From Brachionus rotundiformis (Eukaryota; Rotifera; Eurotatoria; Ploima; Brachionidae), in NCBI GenBank assembly GCA_016802295.1, contig JAESIW010000065.1:1617382-1681381 (forward strand): a DNA stretch of 64,000 nt, in the 5' to 3' direction. Position numbers and translations under genes: made by a program. Shown one piece after another: positions 23,627-35,851 of this stretch (within the stretch, counting starts at the first letter, position 1; every line of letters begins with the position of its first letter). Under the pieces are notes generated by a model. It was not told the DNA's origin. It made no database searches and was given only the letters and a program-made list of their open reading frames with translations.

Positions 23627-24928
23627 TTAAGCTGATTTTAATTTCAAAATATTAAGTACACTTTGTTTATACTGAGATAGATTCGACTCGTTTTCGCCTT
23701 GATTGAAAATTTTGGTCAAATTTTCCTTATAATTTTTGACATGATTTAATTCTATAACTTTTTCATCATCACTTAATTTTTCTATCCTAGAAACGGTATT
23801 TAAAATGTTTTGCTTGGATTTGCTCAGGTTCCATTTGAACTCGCGCATGTCTTCCTCAGTAATTTCGGATTCCCAGTCTTCACACTGTTTGGCTTCAAAG
23901 TAAAGTGTTGTCAAAAGATAGTTTGCATAATCTTGATTTTGACGACGATATGGACATCTGAAAATAAAAAATTAGTCTCAAGTCATAAAAGACTATTAGC
24001 ATCTACCTATCAGCAATTATAGTTAGTATATCGGTAGATTGGTCATATCTGTCTTGAGCTAGCTTTATCAATTTATCATAGGCTCTTTCGTCCAAACCTA
24101 ATTTTGACACTTTTATTTTCAATGTAACTACTCTAGCACGGTCATCTCTTACACTCGGACCATCATAAATATAGGTTGAAGTTGTTATTTCAATTGGAAA
24201 ATGAACCTCACAATCTTGGTCACTCTTAAGCTCTTTTGGCCACGGAGTGCAAAACTCTTCATAAAAAGAATATAAAGTATAACTTTTGAATAAGCTTTTG
24301 ATCAATACTTTTTATAGCAGCACAGTGTTTTTTTATGTGCGGAGGAGTCAAATGAAGAAAATTGGGAATTTTAATGAGTTCTACATTGCCGTATTTTTCT
24401 GGTGGCAGACCTTCGTTTTCGGTCAAATTTTTTACAAAGCCTTGTCTGATTGGCAGAGGAACAGCTGATTGCTTGAACATGGAGCTTGTGGGCCACACAT
24501 TCGTCCAGTCCTGATCGATGGGCATTTTGTTATACCTGGCGTATTGATCACGTTCAATACGCTTGTACTTAATTCAAAATTAGAACAAAATTTTAAAAAT
24601 TAAAAAAAACCTACGGCTCTCCTCACACGCTGATCAAAAGGAACACCATCTTTCTTTTTGTTCATGTAAACATCGAAAACTCTGAATCCATCGATGACCT
24701 CTGGTTCTTTGAAGAAAACTCGTTCCTGCTTAGCTGTACTTTGATCTTAAAATATTTTAAAATTATTAAACGACAAAAAATAAAATTATCTGAAGCAAAC
24801 TTTAAACCTGCATTCTCGGTAGATTCAGTGGAGTAAAATTTTTTGTTTAATTGAGAAATGAAAAATATGTTGAAAGCGTTGCCACTAATGAGACTATGAG
24901 AGTGGTTAATCTTTTTAACTAGAGACAT
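23627..24928 (-). CDS. MRPS35: Mitochondrial small ribosomal subunit protein mS35 (MRPS35)
   Basis: Component of the mitochondrial ribosomal small subunit. The ATG at 24928 gives MSLVKKINHSHSLISG and a basic, Ser-rich, acid-poor leader ending NKKFYSTES, a plausible mitochondrial presequence. Later exons give DQDWTNVWPTSSMFKQSAVPLPIRQGF (residues split over the line 24430-24520), then VELIKIPNFLHLTPPHIKKH and FCTPWPKEL. GPSVRDDRARVVTLKIKVSK, TDILTIIADRCPYRRQNQDY and SQYKQSVLNIL follow, all in the order of human MRPS35. The stop is at 23627. Introns are about 50-60 bases. Spermidine synthase lies immediately downstream on the same strand with about 125 bases between. Confidence 0.93.
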
Positions 24929-27209
24929 TACCAAGCTTGAATAAATATTTTTTAATAAAATGAATAAATTTAAAATTCAAAATTAAAAACATACACGCGA
25001 TTCAGAAGTATACTTGGATTTTGATAACACAAAGCTTTAGAGAATGAACCAAAATTGCATTCAAATCTAAATTTGCATTCTCACTAAATTTTATGTAACA
25101 CATGTGTATTGAGTACTAACTAAATTAAAACTAAAGTTTTAAATTATTATATAAAACTAAAATTTCTGCTATTTATTAAGATTTTTAGCTATTTTCCTTG
25201 ACATATTTTTATTTTTTTTGATTAAATTAAAACTAGATAAGAAAATCGACACAAGACTTGCTTTCGATCGAGGACTGCCATTTTAAAATGTTAAAAAAAA
25301 TAAATTTTGATTTTTATCTTTAAAAAAAACGATATCTTGGGAATTGAATAATATTAAGATTAGGTGCAAAATTTTCATAGCTTCTATTTTGTTTACTTTA
25401 ATAAAAACTATTAAAAATTATTTTCAATTTATGTATTTTAGTGAAACTTTTTTCCAGATAATTGTTGGAAAAAATAGAAAATAGAAACTTTTCAAAAACA
25501 ATTTATTTCCAATCTCTTATTAAATTTCTACGATTAATTGAAATTTAAGATTGTTTTTCTACAAAAAAAAAACTTAATTAATTTTTAAAAAATATTAGAT
25601 TTAAAATGAAAAAAATCCAAGATTAATATACAGACCAATGAGTAATGATTTTTCATTATTGATCAATATTATTACTCATTCACTTTATAAAAATTGTTTA
25701 AGAGTTACATATTTATTCAAGTGACGACTTGAATCTAAATTTAAATGCAAAAATTGGAAAATTTTTAATTAATGTAGAGATCTTTTTATTAAAATTTTAA
25801 AAATCAAATATTTCAAAATTTATATAAAAATTTTGTTTTTGATTTAAAGAAAAGCTTTTTTATAAAGAATTCTTTAACCTTAAACTATATTTATTTTTAA
25901 TTGATAAGTATCAAAAATAATTTTTATATTTCGTATTTTCATTTTTATTAACTCCAGAAGCACTAAACATTTTCTCGTGATTTTTTGATCAAAATATTTT
26001 TTAATTATTTGTAGTAATTTTATTGTATATTTTCAAAGTTAATATAAATCATAAAAGATAGATTTAAATAAAAATCTGTCCATAAGAAATTGGGGTTTAA
26101 AATTTCTTAAAACGAGTCAAAATGACTGTTAAAATATCGGAATCAAATCAAATAAAACAAATAAATTAATTTTTAATAAAAATAAATTCATTTTTTATAT
26201 GTAAAAAATTTTAGAAAATGTTTAGTAGTTTTGATTTATTTTAATTTGTATTAATTCTTTTGATAATTTGATAGGAAAATATTTTGTTTTGTAACTTGGC
26301 CTATCAATTAAATTCTTTTCGGTCAAGTTTTTTCCACGCACAAATTATTTGTTTTAATATAATAAGCCAAATTAACTATAGTTTTAGTCATATTATAATA
26401 AAAAATATAAAATATTCTTTTCAAATTTAAGTTCAAATTAATGATTAAATTAAAATCATTTTAAAACTTTATTCACTGTGGATTTAAATGAATTATAAAT
26501 TAGACTGAAAAAATATTTTTGCCAATGCTTTTAATAAATGATAAATATTGAATTCTTGACATCATAAAAACCAATTTGGATATATGTAACTACATAATAA
26601 TACTCGGCAACTTCCTAATAAGTTACCTAAGTTTTTTTGATTTAATAAATCACAAAAAAATTCTAAATGCAAATTTATTTGATACCGAAAATTATTTAAT
26701 TAATGACAAAATAAGAAGTTTACGTGATCATTGAAAATGAAAAATGATGAATTAAGACCGCATTATTTAAACAAAACATCATACTTGAATTAAATGCTTG
26801 AAAAATAAACTTCCTAAATAGAAACCCACAACTTCAAAATTCTGATATTATTAGATATTTACGAAAAATTTTCCATATTCAAAAAAAAGACGTAGGCTTG
26901 TTTGTGTCTTATAAAAATTTATCATTATAATTACAAAAAGTCACTCTTTCTCTATTTTGATCCGATTGATTACATTAAAAGATTACGAAATAAATTAGCT
27001 AAAATTGTTTTTTTGATTATTTATCTTTATGATTTTTATCTTTTTTCCTGTAATTTTCTATGTGCTTTATTGTCTATTATAGAACTTTTTTCTTACCAAG
27101 ATTAATTTGAATGCAAATTTAGTTGTTGCATAACCATTGTTTGGCTTACCAAATCCTATAAATTCTGATCACATTTTTTCAAATCAGACACAAGTTTTTA
27201 ATAACAAAA
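24929..27209. other. Divergent intergenic region MRPS35 / tyrosine hydroxylase
   Basis: About 2.3 kb of AT-rich sequence separating two divergent genes. It probably holds the tyrosine hydroxylase promoter and enhancers. I see no coding signal. A 67-codon hydrophobic frame at 26902-27105 lacks any recognisable domain. Confidence 0.4.
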
Positions 27210-29015
27210 ATGTCTAAAAACGAAAATTCAAATAGGGCTAAGTACGGTGCAATAAGAAGCTATAGCATAGAAGTAATTGTTTTTTTTTTAAATATATTCT
27301 CTTTTTTATATATTATCAAAAGAATGGCTATGTGGCTAAGAAAAGAAGCTTAATTGAGGATGCTAAATTTGAACATAATGTCCTTCATGCTCAATCTAGT
27401 ATTGAAAAATTTGAAAATTCTGATTCAGATGAGATTGATTTAATTCACAAATTAATGATATCATTAGATAATCAAATTGATGGTATCAAAATAATACTTG
27501 AAAAATTAAAAGTTTGTAATTTATATTTAAATTTTAATTGATTAATAAAAAATATTAAGAACTCTGGCTGTTTTCTTGATCACATCGAAAGTAGACCAAC
27601 AAAAAAGAAAAGACAATCTTGCTACGAATTGTATTTAGAGATAAAAGCAAAAAATAAAAATTTTGCTTATCTCGTTGAGAAGCTTAAAGAATCATCTTAT
27701 CTTTCAAATGTGGTCGTGTTGGACACTGATAGCAAATCAGAGGAGAAAATTTGGATCCCATTTAGCATCTGGGAATTGGATAATTGTACTCATTTGAATA
27801 TAAAATATGAACCGGACATTGATTCAAGACATCCTGTAAGAAAATAAAATATAAACAATCTTAGATTAAAAAATAAACTTTGTTTCTAGGGATTTTCTGA
27901 CATGCAGTATAGAAAAAGGCGCCAAGAGATAGCTGACATTGCTTTTTCATATAAACAGTAAGTTAACCACTAAACTTTAAAAATAATCAGAGCTATAATT
28001 ATTTATCTTAAGTGGAGACCGCATTCCTCGAGTACTCTATACAAATGATGAGTTGAAAACTTGGAATGTAATTTACCGGGAACTAATGGCATTATATCCA
28101 ACTCATGCTTGCAGAGAACACATTGAGGCTGTAAAAAATTTGGAAAAAAATGGTCTATATGCACCAAATTTTATTCCGCAATTAGAAGATGTATCAGTAT
28201 TTTTAAAGAGTAAAAAAAAATTCAATTTTTTAAAATTTTTTTATTAAATTTATTTTAAAAGAGAGATCAGGATTTCAGCTAAGACCAGTAGCTGGCTTGT
28301 TAAGTGCAAGAGATTTTTTGGCAAGTTTGGCATTTAGAGTGTTCCAGTGTACCCAATATATCAGACATAGTTCATCACCACTTCATTCTCCAGAACCGTA
28401 AGTAATTTCATCAAGATTAATTTCTTATTTTGATTAATTTAGTGATTGTGTTCATGAACTTCTCGGTCATGTTCCTCTACTTTCAAACCCGGGCTTTGCC
28501 GAATTTTCTCAAGTTATTGGCTTGTGCTCTTTAGGTGCAAGTGATGAAGACATAATTAAGCTTTCTACGGTAATTGATTAAATTAGTCAATTTTATTATA
28601 TAATTACTTAAAATTAAAGCTTTATTGGTTTACTATTGAATTCGGACTGTGTCAAGAAGGTAGTGAGATAAAAGCTTATGGAGCGGGGCTTCTGTCTGCT
28701 TTTGGAGAATTGAGACATTCTTTATCTGGAACGCCTCAGCTCAAAAATTTCGAACCATTTTCAGCATCAGTTCAAGAATATCAAGATGAAGACTATCAAC
28801 CTTTATATTTTATAGCAAATAGCTTTGAAGACGTAAAGCAAAAGGTCAAGCATTTTTCTAAGACCATTAAGAAGCCATATAAACTCAAATATGATCCCTA
28901 TAGGCAATCACTTCAAGTTGTTGATAATGCCACCATAATAACTGAGGTTAAAAAAGATATAAACGATGGCTTTGATGATCTTTTAGAAACGCTTGATTAT
29001 TTAAGTCTCAATTAG
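27210..29015 (+). CDS. TH: Tyrosine 3-monooxygenase (tyrosine hydroxylase)
   Basis: Iron- and tetrahydrobiopterin-dependent enzyme making L-DOPA, the rate-limiting step of dopamine synthesis; marks dopaminergic neurons. A short regulatory N-terminus (MSKNENSNRAKYGAIRSY) leads to VAKKRSLIEDAKFE. This corresponds to the vertebrate Ser40 phosphorylation site (RRQSLIEDAR), so control by PKA-type kinases is likely. An ACT-like regulatory segment follows (coded around 27560-27840). The catalytic domain starts HPGFSDMQYRKRRQEIADIA and includes QLEDVSVFLKS and FQLRPVAGLLSARDFLASLA. The sequence CTQYIRHSSSPLHSPEPDC leads into the iron ligands HELLGH and the Glu of FTIEFGLC. The C-terminus (PYQDEDYQ-like EYQDEDYQPLYF onward) ends in a coiled tetramerisation segment, DDLLETLDYLSL. 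SLIEDA and SARDFLASLAFRVFQCTQY support TH over phenylalanine or tryptophan hydroxylase. About nine small exons. Confidence 0.93.
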
Positions 29016-29437
29016 ATCTTATTTTTATTATTTAATGAATGTTGTAAAATGTTTTATTTATTAGTTGATAAATTAAAATTCATAAATATTAAATTGAAAA
29101 TATTGAAATAAATTGACTGTTTTAAGTGTTTGTGTGTTATAGAATTTCAATAAAAATTTAGTTAGATCATTATTAGTTTTTTTTTTAAATTAATTAAATT
29201 CTCAATAAATGACGTAATTGACATTTCTAAATGGTTTTGGGAACAAAATTAAAAAAATTCAATTTTTTTTAGTCTAAAATAAATTTTTAAAATAACGATT
29301 AAACCTATCTATTTTGGAGTGGTCATTTTGATCATGATCAATTAATATTTAATCAATATAGAAATTTTACATAAATCAAAATTAAATCAAGATAAAATAA
29401 AATTCTTATAAACTTTGATAGCTATTTTATTCAAAAA
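29016..29437. other. Convergent 3' intergenic region TH / TTC36
   Basis: 422 AT-rich bases between convergent stop codons, with AATAAA-like signals on both strands (for example near 29108 and 29146). No gene is seen. Confidence 0.5.
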
Positions 29438-31201
29438 TTAATACGATTCGCCTTTTTTTAGTTTGTCAAAAACGTCTGAAAGCATTTGGTTGCATAAAGC
29501 AGCATATGGATTCATTGAGACTACTTGTTGTTTAGCAAAGCAGTTTCCACAGCTGCTTGCTTCTTTAAAACATTCAATAGCTTGATCATCATTTCCTTAA
29601 ATAAAATTCACTTTATAAAAAAATAATATATTCAAACAAAATTACCCTTCAATCTCAATATTGTTCCTTTTTGTGCCAAAGCTAAAGCTAATACTTTCTT
29701 ATCATTGTACTCTCTTGCCAAGTTTATAGCTTTTTCCAAGTCTATCCAAGCCTCTATCGATAACAAAGAAAAAAGTTTAATCGTAAATAATTTATTTAAA
29801 AACATATATGAAAACAGCATTTAAATCATCTTAAATCTGACTAGAGTAGAAATTATTCATCTTTTAATGGTTCAGTGGAGTTGTAATGTTCACCAGATCC
29901 TAACATGTGCCTATGATAAGTAATAACAAGATGACTTTGATTTTTTTGGTCTTCGCCAACAAAAATATCCGATCCTTCCCCTTGCACTATTTCAATGCAA
30001 ACTTTCAGCACATCTGACAATGCTTTTAGTTCCAACTGTCCTCCCCAAACTGGTGTATTTTTAACATTGTAGCAATACTCTTGGTATTTCTCAACATCTA
30101 ATAAGTCACCTTCATCATCAGTCAAATAAGGCTGAAAGTCGTCCGGATTCTCAAGCATATAATTACAAGTTAAGTCTCTAAGTTCTTGAAAGGTTTTGTT
30201 TATAGATAATTGAGTCTTAATTTGATCAGATAAAGCATAATACATGCAGTTACCATCTGAAATCATTTCTTTAACTTTTAAGCCTTTTTTTGACAATTTT
30301 TCTTTAATTTTTTTTATTTCTAACGCTGCTGGACCTTTTTGATTTTCTATCTCTTGTAACGAAATAGCCTTTTCCCTTTCAAGTTCTATCTTTTCCTTTT
30401 TTTCACGTCTCTTTTGCGATTTACTAATTTTTTCAACCTTATTTTCTAAAAAGCCACTTGTAGGCTCTACATCAGTTTTCTCATCACACTGTTTGGTCAG
30501 CTCATTCAAATTTTTAATTTCTAGTTGACATTTTTCTTCAAACTCACGTTCAAGTTTTTCAATCTGAATATCCACCTCTTTCTTTTTTTTCTTATCTCCT
30601 TTGGTAATTGATTTTTTCAATGCTTGTATCTTTGACTGGAGATCTTTTTTTTCTTTGCGGTGTCGATTATTTAGATCCTCAAGAGTTTCACTATTTCCTA
30701 AAAAATATTTCACAATAAAAGATAATAAAAATAAAAATCAGACCAAGAATTAAAGAATTTAAATGCTGTTTATTTATTATACAATTTATTTACGATCTGT
30801 ATTTCCTGAAAGTCTTAAAGCTTGAGCTCTATTATTGTACGAGGAAGCCCAGTGAGGCGCTTTTTCAATTGCTCTGGTAAAGTAGTCAATTGATTTATTT
30901 ATATCTCCAGATTGAGCTGCTTTAACACCTAAATTGAATTATTAAATTCTTGGTCTAGATAAGTAAGATACCCCAGATACGCTTGAGATATCTTTACTAA
31001 AATGATACCTTCTATTTCGAGAGATTTAGCCTCAGTAATTTCCGCATTTGTTTTGTATTCTTCAATTTTAAGTCAAAATAATAAACAAATTAAAATAAGC
31101 TATTTACTAGATTCAGTGGATGGCTGAGGCTGGTTTTCCTCGAAAGGCGTATTTGGATTTAAAATTGCGTTCAAGACGCGATCGTCATTTTGGTTCGACA
31201 T
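29438..31201 (-). CDS. TTC36: Tetratricopeptide repeat protein 36 (TTC36), hosting an OTUD6-type gene in its intron
   Basis: Small TPR protein, possibly an HSP70-associated adaptor in other animals. The ATG at 31201 gives MSNQNDDRVLNAILNPNTPF, the signature N-terminus of TTC36 (human NDQAVLQAIFNPDTPF). The next exons give EITEAKSLEIEG, VKAAQSGDINKSIDYFTRAI and SSYNNRAQALRLSGNTD. A 1-kb intron follows (30793 down to about 29758). Then come QAWIDLEKAINLAREYN and ALAQKGTILRLKG, and a last exon ending MNPYAALCNQMLSDVFDKL, again the TTC36 C-terminus. The three TPRs are complete. The large intron contains the OTU-domain exon at 29853-30697 on the same strand; see that entry. It converges on TH. Confidence 0.88.
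29853..30697 (-). CDS. OTUD6-like OTU deubiquitinase exon, nested in TTC36 and lacking its own ATG
   Basis: Ovarian-tumour-family cysteine protease, closest to OTUD6A/B. An N-terminal basic coiled coil (NNRHRKEKKDLQSKIQALKK) leads to ISKSQKRREKKEK, a block conserved in OTUD6B, and then the catalytic domain. The catalytic Cys is in SDGNCMYYAL and the catalytic His in GSGEHYNS. WGGQLELKALSDVL is the conserved central helix. The reading frame opens after an acceptor TTTTTTAG at 30698-30699. No ATG occurs between it and the preceding TTC36 exon (ending 30794). That TTC36 exon ends with one leftover base, and the OTU exon needs exactly one (C|GA AAT AGT). A TTC36-TPR/OTU fusion transcript is therefore possible by skipping to this acceptor. 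Alternatively an unseen first exon supplies the start. Stop at 29853. Confidence 0.88.
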
Positions 31202-32393
31202 TTCTTTATAGGTGTGTGTTCTGATTTTTAACAAATGGAATCAAGTTTTAAGAATAAAAATTTATAATTTATAAAATATAATTTATACTCTTCGAAACAA
31301 ATTTTAAAATTGCATGTTTTACTAAAAAAACTTAACTTTTTGATATAAAAAAAATTATTATGGTCTATTTAAAAATAAATATATCTCATTTTTTGCCTAA
31401 TTATATAAAAAACAGAATAACAGATTATTTAAAAAGTATTTAATTTAATTTAGAACTAAATTAATCAATCATAAAAACAATTAATTTTTCTAGATAAAAT
31501 TTTAATATTTTTAATCAGTTATCAATTAGACTGACAAAATATTACGTATTTAAAATGATTTATCTTTACTTTGGATTGCTTTAATCAACCAAAATGATTT
31601 TAATGGAAAAAAAAGTTAATACCCTGTAATCATAATTTTATGGAATTTGCTAAATATTGTTGATAGTTTTAGACTTATAAACAGATAAATAAAATTATTA
31701 AAATTGACGCTCTAGATTCTTTTTAATTATCAAAAGTTTTATTACTATCAATATTAACCAAAAATATACTGCTTTTTAATTTTTTATTAATAAAATTTAA
31801 ATAAAAATTTTGATTTTCTTCACATTCATTTTTTTCCAACTTTTGCTTTCCTAAAAAAAATTAAATTAAATTTTAAATATAAAAATAAAAATACAAAATA
31901 GCGTAAATTTTTTATTGCCATTTAATGACTCAATCTTTAAACTAAAATAAAAATTACATCTTATTGTTAATACTTTTAAATAAATAAATTAGATTTATAA
32001 TTTAATAGGATAAGAATATTTGTTACTAAAAAAATTTAATGAATTTATTTTGGGAGTATTTTTCAATAAAACTGCCAAAATAATTCTTCAAAAAGAATTA
32101 ATAGTAAATGTTTGTATTTAAAACGAGTCTTTTAAATGGCACAAGATATTATATAATTTATATCTTTATTATTTAATAATCATGCAAATCTTATTATTTT
32201 AAAGTAATTAATTTTGTTAATAAAATAGCTCATGCATTGAATTAGAAATCAAAATCGAAACTACTGATTTTTAATTTCAAAGATGAACATTTAATTTTTT
32301 CTATTACATCTTGTCCTATTACTTACTTTATCTTTTTTTAAATTTTAAATTAATATTAGATGAAAACAGAATATATTAGAATGATAAGTTTTC
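31202..32393. other. Intergenic, AT-rich
   Basis: About 1.2 kb upstream of TTC36 and downstream of the MORN1-like gene, both on the minus strand. No coding signal or repeat is recognised. Confidence 0.5.
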
Positions 32394-34951
32394 TTACATC
32401 TTGGTATCAATTGAAACGCTATTTCTTGATGAACTTTTTCGAGTTTCAATTTGCTTCAGATTTAGGATACAGTCTAAATAGGCTGATTTGAGCCTCTTTC
32501 CAAATATTGGAGGATTGGATACATCCTCAGCAATGAGAACACAATTCACTTTAAAGATTTATTCCAATAACAATTAATTAAATTTTTTACTAATTATTCT
32601 TACTTGAATTTTCATTTATGTGAAATTTACTCAATTCAGTTGAAGGCTTGTTGCCAATCGAAGGAGCCTTAGGTGTGATACTTGAGCTCTTTCGTGTTGT
32701 TTTCTTTGTCTCAGAAGTTTCTTCAATTTTTTTCGGCAGTTGAATATTATCCACATAAAGATTGTTGAATAATGTTTCTCCATTTTGGTTATTTCCTACT
32801 TGTTCGAAGATTTTTGAGCCTAATTGGACACTTTCTTCGACCACAGTTTTGGTTTCGGATTTATTATCTATTTGGTTCGTTTGAGCACTATCTATTTGAA
32901 AATTATATTCTTTTCTAAATAATTTAAATTAATACTTTGGACATCAGTAAATGGGTCATTCAGATTTTCGTTTTCCTCAACAAGATACGAGTCAAATTTA
33001 AATTTATTAGATTCAGTGAATGCAAGAAGCTGTATAGGGATGTAAGAAAATCCACTTAAATTTCATCAATAAATCAATTTTTATATTAAATAATTTTTCA
33101 ATAAAATAATAAAATTTCTTACAATTCAGTACCAACTTCATTTTCGTATTTATTTGTATCGCTTAAATCGGTTTTAAATCCAAATGATAATTGTATGGTT
33201 CTATTTGACTCTTATTATTGAAAAAAAAAGATAGAAAACCAATTTTTTTAATCTTGGACACATCTAAGAATACCTCCAAAAAGTTCATTATCTTCATTTA
33301 AAGATTTGACTATTATTTTAAATTGATTCGAAAAGCCTTCATAAATTTCAAATTTCTTATCTTCAGGCAAATCAATAACAAGCTTAGTGGCCAAGTTAGC
33401 TGGTAGTCCATTTTCGAAAATTCCTTCATAAGCATATGCATCAAACGTTTTATAGAATCCATGCCCATTCATTAAGTCATTGCGCCATTGACCATCGTAA
33501 ACATTTCCGTTTGAATATTCCAACTCGCCATGGCCTTGTCTTTTGTCTCTTATCCAATCTCCGGTGTAAACAGAACCGTCTGCGTATTTTTGAGAGCCTT
33601 GGCCATGTCTTTTATTAAAATACCATTGACCCTTGTAATTTTGGTTTATTTTAAATTCATTTAGCTCGCCATATCCGTGTTTCATGTTATTATCGAAGTC
33701 TCCTTCATAAACATATTTATTCCGGCATCTTAAAACACCTTTTCCTTGATAATGGCCTTCTAGAAAGTCTCCATTGTACTCGGTTTCTCTTATTTTATCA
33801 TATTTATATCCTTTTCCAGTCATTTCACCGTCCCTGAATTCACCCTCATAATATGATCCATCTTTCATGATAAATTTTCCATTGCCTTAGAGCAAGAGAC
33901 TTAGAAAAAATTAATTTCCTATTTATTTTACCATTTTTAATTCCATCTTTCCATTCACCTTCATATCTAAAATACTTATTGTCGTAAATGTAAATTCCGA
34001 AGCCTTTAAATGAACTAATATTTTACAAAATTCAGAAAATACTAGGAATTTTTAATAATTAATAATTTATCTAATAATTGTTTAACTGAAGAGATTTTAT
34101 TTAAAAAAATTTAATCAAATTAAAATCATACCATTTCTTAGATTATCTGCTATTTCACCTTTATAGTTGTGCTTAAAATTTTCATTTTTAAAAGTATTAA
34201 TGGACTTTTTTAAGCTGGTTGTGTTCAATGAATTCGAATAAGAATTTAGATCTTCAAATCCAATGTAAGTGCTGTCTTGTTTTGGAGCGAAAGAAAAGTA
34301 CCGATCGACTAAAAAATCAAAATTTAATTTCAATTTGTTATTCTTTTCCCCCGAACTGCTGACAACTGGTACACTTCCAAGAGCAGAGTTTGCGAAAGGC
34401 TGAGAAATGTATTGAATGTTATTGAATTCGTCTAAAAAGGCTTGGATAACATTTAAAGATTTGAAAGATTCATCAGAGCTTGATTTATTAGATTCTAAAT
34501 TGGTGGCGTTCATCATGTTACAAAGAAGACATGTCAAATTGTCGCTGAGGATAAAATCTTCAAAACTCTTTTTCAATTCATTGTGAATTGATTGGATATA
34601 GGCGAATGTATCACTGTTCGATTCATCATATAAATAGATAATAGAATGGACATAGAATTGGTAGTTATTTTTTGGTGAGTTGGTATTTTTAATTAAAGCA
34701 TGAATGAGGTTTTTATCCGATCCATCTATTAATTGAATGTATTTAGTTATGTAGTTTGAGTTTTCGATTTCGATTGAATAGTCAGATATAAAGCAGTTGA
34801 GGTTTATTCGATTACCATCGAAATCAGTGCTTTTGGTCATTAAAGTAAAATTATTTAAGTCATTTGAAATGGATTCGATGAATTTATTTTTAAGAAGCTT
34901 AGAACTGCTAACTAATAAAATATTAATGCCATCATAACTCTCAATTGTCAT
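32394..34951 (-). CDS. MORN1: MORN1-like protein with N-terminal Rab-like pseudo-GTPase domain
   Basis: The C-terminal two thirds match MORN1: GFGIYIYDNKYFRYEGEW, then GKFIMKDGSYYEGEFRDGE and about eight MORN repeats. These include VYEGDF, NYKGQW, VYTGDWIRDKRQGHGELEY and VYDGQW (exons about 33248-34010). MORN repeats bind membranes or scaffold flagellar and basal-body structures. The ATG at 34951 precedes about 280 residues not found in human MORN1. They have a Ras/Rab-like strand order: INILLVSSSKLLKNKFIESI (P-loop position), YIQLIDGSDK (switch II position), VHSIIYLYDESNSDTF (beta 4), and LTCLLCNMMNA (NKxD position). Every nucleotide-binding residue is lost except one Lys. Downstream exons (33175-33215, about 33000-33050, 32590-32890, and a last one starting MNCVLIAEDVSN) give an acidic/Ser-rich tail with a stop at 32394. 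The MORN1 assignment is good, the fold of the N-domain is inference. Confidence 0.8.
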
Positions 34952-35851
34952 TTTTGAAAAATAATACAATTATTATTTTTAAAAATTAATAATTTTAACT
35001 CAATATTTCTAATTAAATTTTAAAATTTTGATTTCCAAGGCAACTAAAAATTATTATTATTAAATATTTTGTTCTGATTCTTTTTTGTCTGCAAGAAATC
35101 AAGAAGTGAATAAAACTTATATTTGTTCTCAAAATTTTTTTTGAAAATTAATCAATTATTTATTCAATCAAAAATTATAGTCTTTATTTATAAGTACATT
35201 TTTGTATTTTTTTAAAGATATCACTATCAGATTAATATATAATAATTCTATATTGAGCTTATTTTTTTGTTTATTATTTTTAAAGTATAATTTTAGAAAA
35301 TAAAAATATCACATTTTTAGATTATAAATAAACAGATAATTAAGATATTATTAATTTCAAATATCTATCCACATAAAATGCTTCCATTTATTTTAATTAA
35401 GCTTATTTTAATAAAGCATTACTAGGTTGGAATCGAACAAAGTTTTTATAAAATCAATCATAAAATATATATTACATTGAATAATAAGTTTTAGTCATGA
35501 TCGTTTTAGGATAATTTATTATATAATCAATTAAAAACTATATTTATATTTTTATAAAATAAACAACAATCATTTAAATTTACATCTTTTAAAAAAATAA
35601 AAAAATGAGTAAATAACAGAAAATTAAAAACAGAATGCAAAAAAATATATCTCAGAAATCAAGCGAAACCCAGAAACGACTTCAATTACTTTTAAAATTT
35701 TTTCAAAATAAAATAATAGATTAATCAACTAAATCCTAAAATAAACAATATTCAAATCTTTATTTGACACTCAATTAAAATAGATCAGTGGACCAAGCTC
35801 AATTTCTGAAATAATTATTTGCATACTGAAAGATCCTTTAAAAAATGATTT
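34952..35851. other. Intergenic, AT-rich
   Basis: About 0.9 kb between the DPP gene's stop and the MORN1-like start, both minus strand. No gene was found. A tRNA T-loop-like string near 35412-35440 does not fold. Confidence 0.5.

Noticed and set aside
26902..27105. 67-codon frame upstream of tyrosine hydroxylase
   Set aside because: Low-complexity Ile/Leu/Tyr/Phe composition expected from AT-rich DNA; no splice partners.
35405..35445. tRNA-like GGTTGGAATCGAAC string
   Set aside because: T-loop-like sequence only; the T stem does not pair and no acceptor, D or anticodon arm can be drawn.
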